Positions 7,535 to 15,708 are shown, counted from the first letter of the stretch. The stretch: DNA of 32,408 nucleotides from an uncultured Muribaculaceae bacterium (GCA_947176745.1 CAMWRV010000033.1:1-32408); one strand, 5' to 3'. Notes: generated from the sequence alone by a model not told the origin. A program made the numbers and translations.

Positions 7535-9777
7535 GAGATTCGCCGGGCGATCTTTACGCCCTTGATTGCTTTTAGGGAACTGATTATGAGGGCGAGAGTA
7601 GAGGTCGTGTCGATTCTGATCGATATTCGGCATTTGAACACTCCGTTTTCGGCGTCGATCGCGAGGCTGCGTATGTCGACGCCGAGTTTTTTCGACAGGG
7701 CAGCCGTAATGTCTTCGAGAATGCCGAGACGGTCGATGCCTTCAAGTTGAATTTTTGCCATGAACTTGTCGGCGGTGCCTCCCCATTCGGTGGCGACGAG
7801 CCGCGATCCGTAGCCACTCTTGAGCATCATGGCCTTCGGGCAGCTGACCTTGTGGACCACGACATGCTCATCGTTGTCGACAAAGCCGAGCACGTCGTCG
7901 CCCGGTATAGGGGAGCAGCAGTCGTCGAGCAGATAATTGGGGCGGCTCTCGTCGGGATGCAGCACATAGACCTTGCTGCGGTCGACCGGAACAGCCGGAG
8001 CCGGGAAGGGGGAATCTGATTGCTCGCGGTCGGATGATTTGCGCGAGGCGAACGGATTGCGGAGCATCTTGCGGAGCATCGAGGCGCGCTTGCGGTCGGC
8101 GGCCTTCAGCTGGTCGGGCGAGAGGCTTATCTCGTCGCGGGCGAGCATGACATAGAGCTCCTCTTCGTCGGGCAGACTGAAGATGTCGAGCAGCCGGTCC
8201 ATCAAGACGTCTTCGGGCATGATGCCCTCGCGGGCCAGCAGCTCGCCGAACAACTGCCTGCCATGCTGGCCGAGAGCCGCCGGGTCGCGGCGCAGCAGCG
8301 TGCGGAGCCGGTTCTTCGCTTTGGCCGTGTGGCAGAAGTCGAGCCACTCCCTTTTCGGGGTCTGCGAGTCGGAGGTTATGATCTCGACCTGGTCTCCCGA
8401 GCCGAGGCGGTGGGAGATGGGCACGAGCCTGTGGGCGATCTTGCCGGCTATGCAGTGAGTGCCCAGTTCGGAGTGTATCTCGAAAGCCATGTCAAGCACG
8501 GTGGCGCCCTGCGGCAGTGTCAGCAGGTCTCCCTTGGGTGTGAAGACATAGATCTCAGATGAGAAGAGGTTGAGCTTGATCGTGTCGAGGAAATCGATGG
8601 CGTCGGGTTCGGGGTTGGCCAGAATGTCCTTGATGGTGTTCATCCACTTGTCGAGCTCTGTGTCGTCGTCGGTAATTCCGGTCTTGTATTTCCAGTGGGC
8701 GGCATAGCCGAGCTCGGCGATCTCGTCCATTTTGCGCGAGCGGATCTGCACTTCTATCCATTTGCCGTCAGGACCCATGGCCGTGAGATGCAGCGCGCGA
8801 TATCCGTTGGCCTTCGGCACGGATGTCCAGTCGCGAAGCCGGTCGGGGTGCACCTTGTGCCCGTCGGAGAAGAAAGTGTATATCTCCCAGCATCTGACGC
8901 GCTCCTTCTCGTCGTCGTCATTGTCGAAAATGACGCGCACCGCATATATGTCGTAGATCTCCTCGAACGGTATCTTCTTGGCCTCCATCTTGCAGAATAT
9001 GGAGTATGCGCTTTTGACGCGGGCCTTGATCTCATACTTGAACCCCGCGGCGTCGAGACGCTCGCGGACCGGTGCGACAAACTGCTCGACGATCTCGTGG
9101 CGGTGCGACTCGCTTTCGCTGATCTTCGCCATTATGTCGGCATATTTCTGAGGGTGTTCGTAGCGGAAAGCCAGATCCTCGAGTTCGGTCTTTATCTTGA
9201 AGAGTCCGAGACGATGGGCGAGAGGGGCATAGACATAAAGGGTCTCGCCGGCGATCTTGAACTGCTTCTCCGGGCGCATGCTGCCCAGGGTGCGCATGTT
9301 GTGGAGACGGTCGGCCATCTTTATGAGCACCACCCTGATGTCGGTCGACATAGAGAGGAGGAGCTTGCGGAAGTTCTGGGCCTGCAGCGAGGCGTGCGTG
9401 CCGAATATGCCGCCCGAGATCTTTGTCAGCCCCTCGACTATGTCTGCTATCTTCGCCCCGAAGTTCGCCTCTATGTCGTCGCGGGTGAATTCGGTGTCTT
9501 CCACCACGTCGTGAAGCAGCGCGGCGCAGATCGACGTCGAGCCGAGTCCGAGCTCGGATATGACGATTCGGGCCACGGCGATCGGATGGAGAATGTAAGG
9601 CTCTCCGCTTCTGCGCCGTGCACCCTTGTGGGCGGCCTTGGCGAAGCGGTATGCGCGCTCGATGATCTCCACTTTCTTGCGGTGGTTGCTGGCGAGATAT
9701 GCCGAGAGAAGTGCCTTGAACTCGGTCTCGACCATACGTTCCTCCTGATCGGGAGGCAACATTGTGTATTCGGTCAT
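7531..9777 (-). CDS. rsh: Bifunctional (p)ppGpp synthetase/hydrolase, RelA/SpoT family
   Basis: A 748-residue long RSH enzyme controlling the stringent-response alarmone (p)ppGpp. The hydrolase HD domain looks intact: GEPYILHPIAVA, LLHDVVEDTEF and MADRLHNMRTLG. The synthetase follows with YDIYAVRVIF, SVPKANGYRALH and ELGYAAHWKYK. Next come TGS (VFTPKGDLLTLPQGATVLD, about 400), a helical part, a Cys-containing segment (NYLLDDCCSPIPGDDVLGF) and a C-terminal ACT domain (about 675-748). A Pro/Ser-rich linker sits near 580-610. Both activities are predicted, as expected for the single long RSH of Bacteroidetes. It is the first gene of an operon and has a good promoter immediately upstream. Confidence 0.95.
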   Translation of the reverse strand: MTEYTMLPPDQEERMVETEFKALLSAYLASNHRKKVEIIERAYRFAKAAHKGARRRSGEPYILHPIAVARIVISELGLGSTSICAALLHDVVEDTEFTRDDIEANFGAKIADIVEGLTKISGGIFGTHASLQAQNFRKLLLSMSTDIRVVLIKMADRLHNMRTLGSMRPEKQFKIAGETLYVYAPLAHRLGLFKIKTELEDLAFRYEHPQKYADIMAKISESESHRHEIVEQFVAPVRERLDAAGFKYEIKARVKSAYSIFCKMEAKKIPFEEIYDIYAVRVIFDNDDDEKERVRCWEIYTFFSDGHKVHPDRLRDWTSVPKANGYRALHLTAMGPDGKWIEVQIRSRKMDEIAELGYAAHWKYKTGITDDDTELDKWMNTIKDILANPEPDAIDFLDTIKLNLFSSEIYVFTPKGDLLTLPQGATVLDMAFEIHSELGTHCIAGKIAHRLVPISHRLGSGDQVEIITSDSQTPKREWLDFCHTAKAKNRLRTLLRRDPAALGQHGRQLFGELLAREGIMPEDVLMDRLLDIFSLPDEEELYVMLARDEISLSPDQLKAADRKRASMLRKMLRNPFASRKSSDREQSDSPFPAPAVPVDRSKVYVLHPDESRPNYLLDDCCSPIPGDDVLGFVDNDEHVVVHKVSCPKAMMLKSGYGSRLVATEWGGTADKFMAKIQLEGIDRLGILEDITAALSKKLGVDIRSLAIDAENGVFKCRISIRIDTTSTLALIISSLKAIKGVKIARRIS

Positions 9778-9796
9778 ATGTACGTCTTAACAGTCA

Positions 9797-9828
9797 CAAA
9801 ATTAGCAAACGTAATCCAAAATGTCAAT
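9797..9828 (-). promoter_or_regulatory. Bacteroidetes-type promoter for the rsh operon
   Basis: On the minus strand a TTG (-33) lies 20 bases before a perfect TAATTTTG (-7 form TAnnTTTG, 9804-9797). The predicted transcription start near 9790-9793 leaves a leader of only about 13-16 bases before the rsh ATG. Confidence 0.75.
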
Positions 9829-9840
9829 AAAAATAAGATA

Positions 9841-9874
9841 AAAAATCCGGGCGTCTCTCGACGACCGGATTTTT
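9841..9874 (-). terminator. Intrinsic terminator directly upstream of the rsh promoter
   Basis: A 10-bp perfect stem (9841-9850 with 9865-9874) with an inner 4-bp helix. On the minus strand it is followed by T6 and more T-rich sequence; on the plus strand by T5 then CC. Best read as ending a minus-strand transcript before rsh begins. Confidence 0.75.
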
Positions 9875-10335
9875 CCGCCTGACGCAGGGCATTCTGGCCC
9901 TGTGCGTCGCGGGGCGGACGATAGAAATTACTAATGTATATAACCCAAAATTTAGACATTTGTGTTCTTTGCCTGACTGTGTGAGAGCCAATAGGTTCCC
10001 CATTGATTCCATCCAGATGCCGGCGGTATCGGACCAAGGTTCGGTTGAAACATATCTAAGTCATGAAAAAGTGTTCGTTTCAGCGGCGGCACCTTGTGAG
10101 GTGTCGCTGCCGTGATGTTTTCAGCATGTAATAACAGGGGTGGCGTCAGCCGCGGATGCTCGATCCGCAATATCGTCGCCCGGGTGTCTCCCGGTTATTG
10201 TCGCTCAGGTGGTCGGCCCGGCGGCATGGGTCGTGGCCTTCCGGACTACTATGGATTATTCTTGTGTGATGTAAACTATAAACGCAACCCTTATGTGCAA
10301 TATTAGACCCTGAATGTTAAAGAGAATGTTAAAAA
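9875..10335. other. Structured non-coding stretch, candidate ncRNA (strand uncertain)
   Basis: About 460 bases without a convincing gene. It holds several stems: 9874-9918 (TCCGCC/GGCGGA plus GACGC/GCGTC and AGGGC/GCCCT, loop ATTCTG), 10083-10110 (12 bp with two G-T pairs), 10152-10168 (GCGGAT/ATCCGC), and 10180-10194 (CCGGG/CCCGG) enclosed by CAATA/TATTG (10168-10172 with 10196-10200). Terminators lie on both flanks (9841-9874 and 10331-10379); their T-runs favour a minus-strand transcript, while the G-T pairs would fold better in a plus-strand RNA. A weak minus promoter (ATTG-N19-TAGTTTAC) lies near 10270-10300. It does not look like tmRNA or RNase P RNA. 6S-like RNA cannot be excluded. Confidence 0.4.
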
Positions 10336-10379
10336 ATCGGGAGAGGCGGCCGGGCGTGGGTCACACGCGGGGCCGCCTC
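10331..10379 (-). terminator. Intrinsic terminator downstream of the small membrane-protein gene
   Basis: A 9-bp stem GAGGCGGCC/GGCCGCCTC (10343-10351 with 10371-10379) encloses a second 5-bp stem GCGTG/CACGC. On the minus strand it is followed by CTCCCGA and T6 (10336-10331). It lies about 60 bases after the stop at 10437. Confidence 0.8.
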
Positions 10380-10436
10380 GGGTTTTCATGGATCGATCTG
10401 TCTGTCGCTCAGTGGTGTGCGTTGAAGCGCAGGGTC

Positions 10437-10763
10437 TTAGATGTAGAGACTCAGCACGAATGCCGCCACCGCTATCGGGATTGTGACATATAGCACCATC
10501 CATGCCCGTTTGGGATTGTTGATGCGGGCGAGAAAGAAATAAAGGAATCCGACGGCAAACAGTATGAACGACGACATCATCACTATTCCTCTCGGGTCTC
10601 CCGCGGCCGCGGCCTTTACGATAAGCCATATGAATATGGCTATGGCGCAGAGGGTCAGGATTATGCCTGTCCAGATCCCCGCTTTCTGTCCTGAAGATAT
10701 CTGCCGGCCGCACAAAAGGCTCGCCACCGGTGCGTCGGCCCGGTCTTTGTGTGTCTTTTCCAT
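10437..10763 (-). CDS. Small membrane protein, unknown function
   Basis: A 108-residue protein with three predicted membrane helices, about residues 28-50, 57-77 and 84-106, after a polar N-terminus (MEKTHKDRADAPVASLLCGR). The start at 10763 removes an 11-residue extension without hydrophobic or conserved character. No motif that I recognise. It lies about 100 bases downstream of lpxB on the same strand and ends before a strong terminator, so it may be the last gene of the lpxB unit. A coding role is supported by the coherent three-helix pattern and the terminator, but not by a known family. Confidence 0.6.
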   Translation of the reverse strand: MEKTHKDRADAPVASLLCGRQISSGQKAGIWTGIILTLCAIAIFIWLIVKAAAAGDPRGIVMMSSFILFAVGFLYFFLARINNPKRAWMVLYVTIPIAVAAFVLSLYI

Positions 10764-10866
10764 AACTCTGACGTTTATATTATGTGTACTATGCAACGTC
10801 TGCAGGAGCGATAATGTTCAGACACAGCGGGAGTGGGAGGCGCCGGGCAGTTCCGTGGCCCTCAGC

Positions 10867-12003
10867 TCATTTCTCCCTGAGGGAATCCACTATCAGTTCG
10901 GCGGCATATTCGGCGGCCACATAGTTGCCGAGACGCCGCTGCATGGTGCGGTAGCCCTGGAGCTGGAAGTCGCGTCGGGGAGAGGGCTGAAGAAGAGGCG
11001 AGAGCTCGCGGGCTATCGAGTCGGCGGTGCATTTGTGCACAAGCAGCTCTGGCACGATCTCGTTGCCGGCTATCAGGTTGGGCAGCGAGACGTATTTCAC
11101 CTTGAGCAGTTTCTCCATGATCTTGTATGAGATAGCCATGCCGTTGGCGCGGTAGACCACCACCTGTGGCGTGCCTATCAGGGCTGTCTCGAGTGTGGCG
11201 GTGCCCGATGTCACGATGGCCGCCTGCGAGTATTTGAGCAGCGTAGGCGTGCAGCCGAACACAAGCTTCAGACCCGGATCCTGCGCCACTTCGCGGTAGA
11301 ATTTCTCGCCGATTGCCGGAGCTGCCCCGACCACATACTGGAACTCCGGGAATCTCTTCGCCGCCTCTATCATCAGCGGAAGGTTGTTGCGTATCTCTCC
11401 GCGGCGCGAGCCGGGGAGCAGCGCTATGACAGGTCGTTCGCCGTCGAGATCCTGCCGCTCCACAAAATGCTTCTTCGGCGGAAGATGCCCCATGTAGTGC
11501 GCCACTTCCTGCACCGACGGATTGCCGACAAACGTGACGTTGTAGCCATGTTTCTTGTAGAACGCCACCTCGAACGGCAGGATCGAATACATGCGGTCTA
11601 CATATTTTTTGATCGACTTCACGCGGTATTCCTTCCAGGCCCAGACCTTGGGGGAGATGAAATAGTGCACCGGCACACCGAGGCCGTGTGCGTAGCGGGC
11701 CATCTTCAGATTGAAGCCGGGATAGTCTACAAGTATGAGCGCGTCGGGCCGGTATTCGCGCAGCAATGCTCTGGCGCGTCGCATGTTGGAGAGTATGACG
11801 GGGAGGCGGCGAAGCACCTCGCTGAAGCCCATGACATTCATCATGTCATAGTGCAGGTCGGGTTTGCGCCGGGCCTCGGCGGCCATCAGATCGCCGCCGA
11901 AGAAGCGGAAGTCGGCCTCCGGGTCGAATTCCTTGATCCACTTTATCAGTTGGGAGGCATGTAGATCGCCGGATGCCTCGCCGGCAATTAGCATGTATTT
12001 CAT
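10867..12003 (-). CDS. lpxB: Lipid-A-disaccharide synthase
   Basis: LpxB joins UDP-2,3-diacylglucosamine and lipid X to give the lipid A disaccharide at the cytoplasmic face of the inner membrane. The 378-residue product has full family length and landmarks: GEASGD (8-13), FFGGDLMAAEA, LVDYPGFNLKMA (about 91-102), FISPKVWAWKEYR, PGSRRGEI (197-204) and the sugar-nucleotide region VTSGTATLETALIGTPQVV (from 264). It is the only lipid A gene in the window. Two minus-strand promoter-like elements sit immediately before the ATG, one so close that a leaderless message is possible. The start is fixed by MKYMLIAGEASGD; an internal ATG three codons later is a weaker alternative. Confidence 0.96.
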   Translation of the reverse strand: MKYMLIAGEASGDLHASQLIKWIKEFDPEADFRFFGGDLMAAEARRKPDLHYDMMNVMGFSEVLRRLPVILSNMRRARALLREYRPDALILVDYPGFNLKMARYAHGLGVPVHYFISPKVWAWKEYRVKSIKKYVDRMYSILPFEVAFYKKHGYNVTFVGNPSVQEVAHYMGHLPPKKHFVERQDLDGERPVIALLPGSRRGEIRNNLPLMIEAAKRFPEFQYVVGAAPAIGEKFYREVAQDPGLKLVFGCTPTLLKYSQAAIVTSGTATLETALIGTPQVVVYRANGMAISYKIMEKLLKVKYVSLPNLIAGNEIVPELLVHKCTADSIARELSPLLQPSPRRDFQLQGYRTMQRRLGNYVAAEYAAELIVDSLREK

Positions 12004-12007
12004 TTTG

Positions 12008-12043
12008 CAAAAATAAAAAACCGTCTCAATGGTGGCAAAAATA
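12008..12043 (-). promoter_or_regulatory. Duplicated -7-like elements upstream of lpxB
   Basis: Two copies of TATTTTTG (12015-12008 and 12043-12036, minus strand) lie within an imperfect direct repeat (12007-12028 and 12035-12055; both contain gcaaaaataaaaa and gtctca). The TTTG of the distal copy is exactly 20 bases from the proximal TATTTTTG, giving TTTG-N20-TATTTTTG. The proximal element ends only four bases before the ATG at 12003. Confidence 0.6.
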
Positions 12044-12072
12044 AAAACGGTCTCACGAGCGTTTTTTCAGTT

Positions 12073-13497
12073 ATGAGACAAATGCGCTACTTCTTATTGA
12101 CCCTTGCGGGGCTTATAAGTTTAATCATGGCTTGCACCGGCATGGTTTCGTGTATCGACGACGCCATGACCACTTCATCTTCCGACGTGCTTTCTTTCTC
12201 GCGCGACACTGTCGATTTCGACACGGTCTTTACGGATCTCGGCACCCCGACGGCGCGGCTGATAGTATTCAACCGGGCCTCGAAAGGTCTGGAGATAAGT
12301 TCGATAAAGTTTCGTGATCCGGATACTAAATTCCGCTTCAACGTCGATGGCGTGAGCGGTGTGGAGTTCCATGACGTCGAGATCCGCGGACGCGACTCGA
12401 TCTATGTCTTTATCGAGTGCTTTATACCGGAGACTCAGGGAGCGTCACCGGGTCTTGTGGCCGACGACCTTGAATTCGTGACCAACGGAGTGACCCAGAC
12501 CGTGCGGGTCGAGGCATACGGCCAGAACGTGACTCGACTGCGCAATGTGCGTCTCACGTCCGACACCCGTCTGACGGCTGACCGTCCCTATGTCGTTTTC
12601 GACTCGCTGACGGTCGGCAAGGGGGTCACGCTGACAGTCGATCCCGGAGCGCAGCTGCTATTCCACGACGGGGCGTCGCTCGTGGTCGAGGGGCGTATAG
12701 AGGCTGTCGGACAGCCTGGGAAGATGATCGACATGCGGGGCGACCGTCTCGACAATGTGCTGCCCGATGTGAAATACGACATTCTCCCCGGCCAGTGGAA
12801 AGGGGTGCGTATCGCCGACGGCTCTTACGGCAACCGAATCGAATATGTCGACATGCGCAGCACTCTGACCGGTCTTACGGTAGACTCCTGCGCCGACATC
12901 TCGCAGACCAGGCTCACGCTCCTGAACTCATGGCTTCACAACTCCTCGGGCAATGTGCTCACATCGCGCTATTCGAAGGTCAACGCATATGGCTGCTGTT
13001 TCTCCGAAGCCGGAGGCTCGGTGGTGAGCCTTGCGGGGGGAGACCACGAGTTCCTGCAGTGTACGATCGCCAACAATCATCTGTATTCCATCTCGGGCCC
13101 GCTCCTTGAGCTTCTGCACGTTCTTCCCGAAGATATCGACGAAAACGGCGCTCCGCTGATGAGGGCGAGGTTCTCCAATTCGATAATCTACGGCCTGATG
13201 GCAGATCTCAACATCGGCGATCTGACCGGATCGGATGTGATGTTCCGCTATGTCTCGCTCGGCTCGGAGGGTTCGGACGACGACAACTTCATCAACTGCC
13301 TGTGGGATACGGATCCGTTGTTCCGCACGGTGCGGCAGGACTATGTCTTCAATTACCGCCTGCAGGAGGATTCCCCCGTCAGGTCTGCGGGAGACCCCGC
13401 TCTTGTCACACCCGAAGTGATGTACGACATGGACGGCGCCGACCGCCTCGGCTACGGTGCCCCCTCGCTCGGAGCGTACCAGTACACCCCGCAATGA
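12073..13497 (+). CDS. Predicted surface lipoprotein with right-handed beta-helix domain
   Basis: A 474-residue exported protein. The N-terminus is a lipoprotein signal with two possible lipobox Cys: LIMAC (21) and, better placed after GMVS, Cys27, followed by IDD, an acidic pattern that in Bacteroidetes often marks export to the cell surface. Residues about 40-155 form a beta-rich domain with SRDTVDFDTVFTDLG and FNRAS. The rest carries right-handed beta-helix rungs: GVTLTVDPGAQLLFHDGASL, VEGRIEAVGQ, NRIEYVDMRST, CCFSEAGGSVVSL and CTIANNH. Such folds are seen in pectate-lyase-like and adhesin-type proteins; no catalytic residues were identified. It may bind or process polysaccharide at the surface. 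It is divergent from lpxB with only 69 bases between. Confidence 0.75.
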   Translation: MRQMRYFLLTLAGLISLIMACTGMVSCIDDAMTTSSSDVLSFSRDTVDFDTVFTDLGTPTARLIVFNRASKGLEISSIKFRDPDTKFRFNVDGVSGVEFHDVEIRGRDSIYVFIECFIPETQGASPGLVADDLEFVTNGVTQTVRVEAYGQNVTRLRNVRLTSDTRLTADRPYVVFDSLTVGKGVTLTVDPGAQLLFHDGASLVVEGRIEAVGQPGKMIDMRGDRLDNVLPDVKYDILPGQWKGVRIADGSYGNRIEYVDMRSTLTGLTVDSCADISQTRLTLLNSWLHNSSGNVLTSRYSKVNAYGCCFSEAGGSVVSLAGGDHEFLQCTIANNHLYSISGPLLELLHVLPEDIDENGAPLMRARFSNSIIYGLMADLNIGDLTGSDVMFRYVSLGSEGSDDDNFINCLWDTDPLFRTVRQDYVFNYRLQEDSPVRSAGDPALVTPEVMYDMDGADRLGYGAPSLGAYQYTPQ

Positions 13498-13515
13498 ACA
13501 GGCTGCCTGAACGGA

Positions 13516-13547
13516 TTTGCGAAATACAGGAATTTTCGTTATCTTCG
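13516..13547 (+). promoter_or_regulatory. Promoter for the DUF3467-cysS unit
   Basis: TTTG (13516-13519), 20 bases, then TATCTTCG (13540-13547), one mismatch from TAnnTTTG. The start near 13552 gives a leader of about 93 bases with a GCGGC-TTCA-GCCGC hairpin at 13568-13581. Confidence 0.65.
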
Positions 13548-13644
13548 CAATCGGAAAAGACAAACAGGCGGCTTCAGCCGCATAACAATCAACCCTAAGA
13601 GTATTAGACTGATTGCCATATACTCTGTAAAACTCTAATTCAAA

Positions 13645-13929
13645 ATGGAAAATAAAGAAAACCAGAACCAGCTTCAGATCCAGCTCCGTCCCGAACTTGC
13701 AGACGGCAAATATACAAACCTCGCCATGATCGGCCACAGCGGCAGCGAATTCCTGATCGACTTCATCTTCGCAGCTCCCGGCATGCCCCAGGCTCCGGTC
13801 GTAAGCCGTGTGATCATGAGCCCCGAGAACGCCAAGAAGCTCCTCTTCGCCCTCACTGACAATGTGAAGAAGTATGAGGCCCAGTTCGGCGAGATCTCTC
13901 CCCGCAACGGCAAGATCGGCAACAACTGA
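13645..13929 (+). CDS. DUF3467 family protein
   Basis: A 94-residue soluble protein of the DUF3467 family, recognised by the order [37 protein letters not shown] and [19 protein letters not shown]. The family is widespread in Bacteroidetes and has no firmly assigned function. The pattern of beta strands followed by an SPENAK helix is regular. It starts about 93 bases after a promoter and ends 8 bases before cysS, so it is probably co-transcribed with it. No signal peptide. Confidence 0.85.
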   Translation: MENKENQNQLQIQLRPELADGKYTNLAMIGHSGSEFLIDFIFAAPGMPQAPVVSRVIMSPENAKKLLFALTDNVKKYEAQFGEISPRNGKIGNN

Positions 13930-13937
13930 GAAAACTC

Positions 13938-15413
13938 ATGAAAAAGCATTCACTCTCGCTGTACAACACGCTGACACGCACCAGGCAGCCGTTTCATCCT
14001 CTTCAGGAGGGTCATGTCGGCATGTATGTGTGTGGCCCCACTGTCTACGGCGACGCGCATCTCGGCCACGCCAGGCCTGCCATCACGTTCGACGTGCTGT
14101 TCCGCTACCTTCAGTGGCTCGGTTACAAGGTGCGCTATGTCCGCAACATCACCGATGTCGGGCATCTTGAGCATGACGCCGACGAGGGAGAGGACAAGAT
14201 TGCCAAAAAGGCACGCCTTGAGCAGCTTGAGCCGATGGAGGTGGTGCAGTATTTCCTCAACCGCTACCATCACGACATGGAGGCGCTCAACGTGCTTCCA
14301 CCGTCGATCGAGCCTCATGCCTCGGGCCATATCATCGAGCAGATAGAGTATATCAAGAAGATTCTTGAAGCCGGATACGCCTACGAAAGCTGCGGATCCG
14401 TGTATTTTGATGTGACCAGATACAACGCCGATCACAGATACGGCAAGCTGTCGGGTCGCAACATCGAGGACCTTCAGAACAACACCCGCGAGCTCGACGG
14501 CCAGCAGGAGAAACGCAATCCGCTCGATTTCGCATTGTGGAAAAAGGCGGCTCCCGAGCATATCATGCACTGGCCCTCGCCATGGAGCGAAGGCTTCCCC
14601 GGGTGGCACCTCGAATGCTCGACGATGGGACGCAAGTATCTCGGCGACACATTCGACATACACGGCGGCGGCATGGACCTGATGTTCCCCCACCATGAAT
14701 GCGAGATCGCGCAGAGTGTGGCGGCCCAGGGACATGACGCGGTGAGATACTGGATGCACAACAACATGATCACCATCGCGGGCAAGAAGATGGGCAAGAG
14801 CTACAACAACTTCATAACGCTCGGCCAGTTCTTCAGCGGTGACCATCCGCTTCTCGAACAGCCCTATGCGCCGATGGTGATACGGTTCTTCATTCTGCAG
14901 GCACAATACCGCAGCACGGTCGACTTCTCCAATGCGGCCCTGCAGGCGGCGGAAAAGGCCTTGCAGAAGATGCAGGAGGCCTATGCGCGACTCGATGCTC
15001 TCACTGCCGCCGACAAGTCGACAGTCGAGATTCCCGATTTCATGAAGATGTGTCAGGAAGCGCTTGATGACGATCTGAACACTCCGGTGGCGATTGCACA
15101 CCTTTTCGAGGCCGCGAAGTTCATCAACTCGGCAGCCGACGGCAACATCAGTCTGTCGCAGGCAGATATCGAGAGGCTCAGGGAAGTTTTTGACGAGATA
15201 CTCGGCAAGATACTCGGCATCCGTCTCGGCAATGCTGACTCGGGGGCGGATCTGACACCCTATGAAGGAGCAGTCGATCTGCTGATGGAGATACGCGCCA
15301 ACGCCAAGCAGAGCAAAGACTGGGCCACTTCCGACCTGATCCGCGACAAACTCGCCGCTCTCGGCTTCAACGTCAAAGACACCAAAAACGGTGTCGAATG
15401 GAGTCTGAAATGA
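13938..15413 (+). CDS. cysS: Cysteine-tRNA ligase
   Basis: CysRS charges tRNA-Cys. The 491-residue product has the class I landmarks: [19 protein letters not shown] (zinc-ligand Cys32 and the HIGH-type HLGH at 41-44), [13 protein letters not shown] and [10 protein letters not shown] (further zinc ligands), and KMGKS (284-288, a variant of KMSKS common in this phylum). The C-terminal helical tRNA-binding part ends with [17 protein letters not shown]. Length is normal. It follows the DUF3467 gene by 8 bases. A clear terminator lies about 100 bases downstream. A long antisense open frame over this gene is a by-product of its GC-rich codon usage. Confidence 0.97.
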   Translation: MKKHSLSLYNTLTRTRQPFHPLQEGHVGMYVCGPTVYGDAHLGHARPAITFDVLFRYLQWLGYKVRYVRNITDVGHLEHDADEGEDKIAKKARLEQLEPMEVVQYFLNRYHHDMEALNVLPPSIEPHASGHIIEQIEYIKKILEAGYAYESCGSVYFDVTRYNADHRYGKLSGRNIEDLQNNTRELDGQQEKRNPLDFALWKKAAPEHIMHWPSPWSEGFPGWHLECSTMGRKYLGDTFDIHGGGMDLMFPHHECEIAQSVAAQGHDAVRYWMHNNMITIAGKKMGKSYNNFITLGQFFSGDHPLLEQPYAPMVIRFFILQAQYRSTVDFSNAALQAAEKALQKMQEAYARLDALTAADKSTVEIPDFMKMCQEALDDDLNTPVAIAHLFEAAKFINSAADGNISLSQADIERLREVFDEILGKILGIRLGNADSGADLTPYEGAVDLLMEIRANAKQSKDWATSDLIRDKLAALGFNVKDTKNGVEWSLK

Positions 15414-15483
15414 CACCGCGCCCGGCCTGACCGACTCCGGTTCCACTGCGCCGAGCAGCGGTAATCCTGACAAACAACGACAA

Positions 15484-15624
15484 CTCTCAAGGGCTGCGCC
15501 CTTGCACCGAACAAAACCGCCGCGAGCACTTCGCTCCGCGGCGGTTTTTTCAAAATCGGCCTGGCTCTCAAATCAGCAGGCTTCCAAAGCCGGGTGCTCT
15601 CAAACCGGAAGGCTTCGCAGAGCC
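15484..15624 (+). repeat. REP-like hairpin units with a shared CTCTCAA motif
   Basis: Three units, each beginning CTCTCAA. Unit A: motif at 15484-15490 overlapping the perfect hairpin CAAGGGC-TGC-GCCCTTG (15488-15504). Unit B: CTCTCAAA at 15565-15572, hairpin GGCTT-CCA-AAGCC at 15579-15591. Unit C: CTCTCAAA at 15597-15604, hairpin GGCTT-CGCA-GAGCC at 15611-15624. B and C are direct repeats with a 32-bp period and the same 14-base offset from motif to hairpin. All lie just upstream of the RAYT-like gene. Confidence 0.55.
15513..15550 (+). terminator. Intrinsic terminator of cysS
   Basis: A 12-bp stem AAAACCGCCGCG/CGCGGCGGTTTT (15513-15524 with 15537-15548), inner AGC/GCT, followed by T-rich sequence (15545-15550). 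It separates cysS from the RAYT-like gene and could work in both directions. Confidence 0.88.
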
Positions 15625-15708
15625 GCGGCTTGTAATTGTGGCAGGCTTTTGTTTCGTGCAAGGACGGAGGCCGGAAATCATTTAAAAATCTTTCTGACAA
15701 AAGTAACT

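Noticed and set aside
8695..9882. A 395-codon open frame on the plus strand across rsh
   Set aside because: Antisense to a fully recognisable RSH protein; composition shows no family, signal or domain.
9952..10170. Short open frames (60-87 codons) on the minus strand in the gene-free block
   Set aside because: They overlap one another in different frames, have no family or initiation signal, and run through predicted RNA stems.
9875..10335. tmRNA or RNase P RNA
   Set aside because: The conserved tRNA-like ends of tmRNA and the conserved core of RNase P RNA were not found on either strand.
13950..15473. A 507-codon open frame on the minus strand across cysS
   Set aside because: It is antisense to a perfect CysRS, has no recognisable family and arises from GC-rich codon usage.
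15484..15624. CRISPR array
   Set aside because: Only two regularly spaced units, imperfect repeats, no constant-length unique spacers and no cas genes.
15502..15708. Upstream extension of the RAYT-like reading frame
   Set aside because: It covers the cysS terminator and the REP-like repeats; similarity to RAYT proteins begins at 15709.
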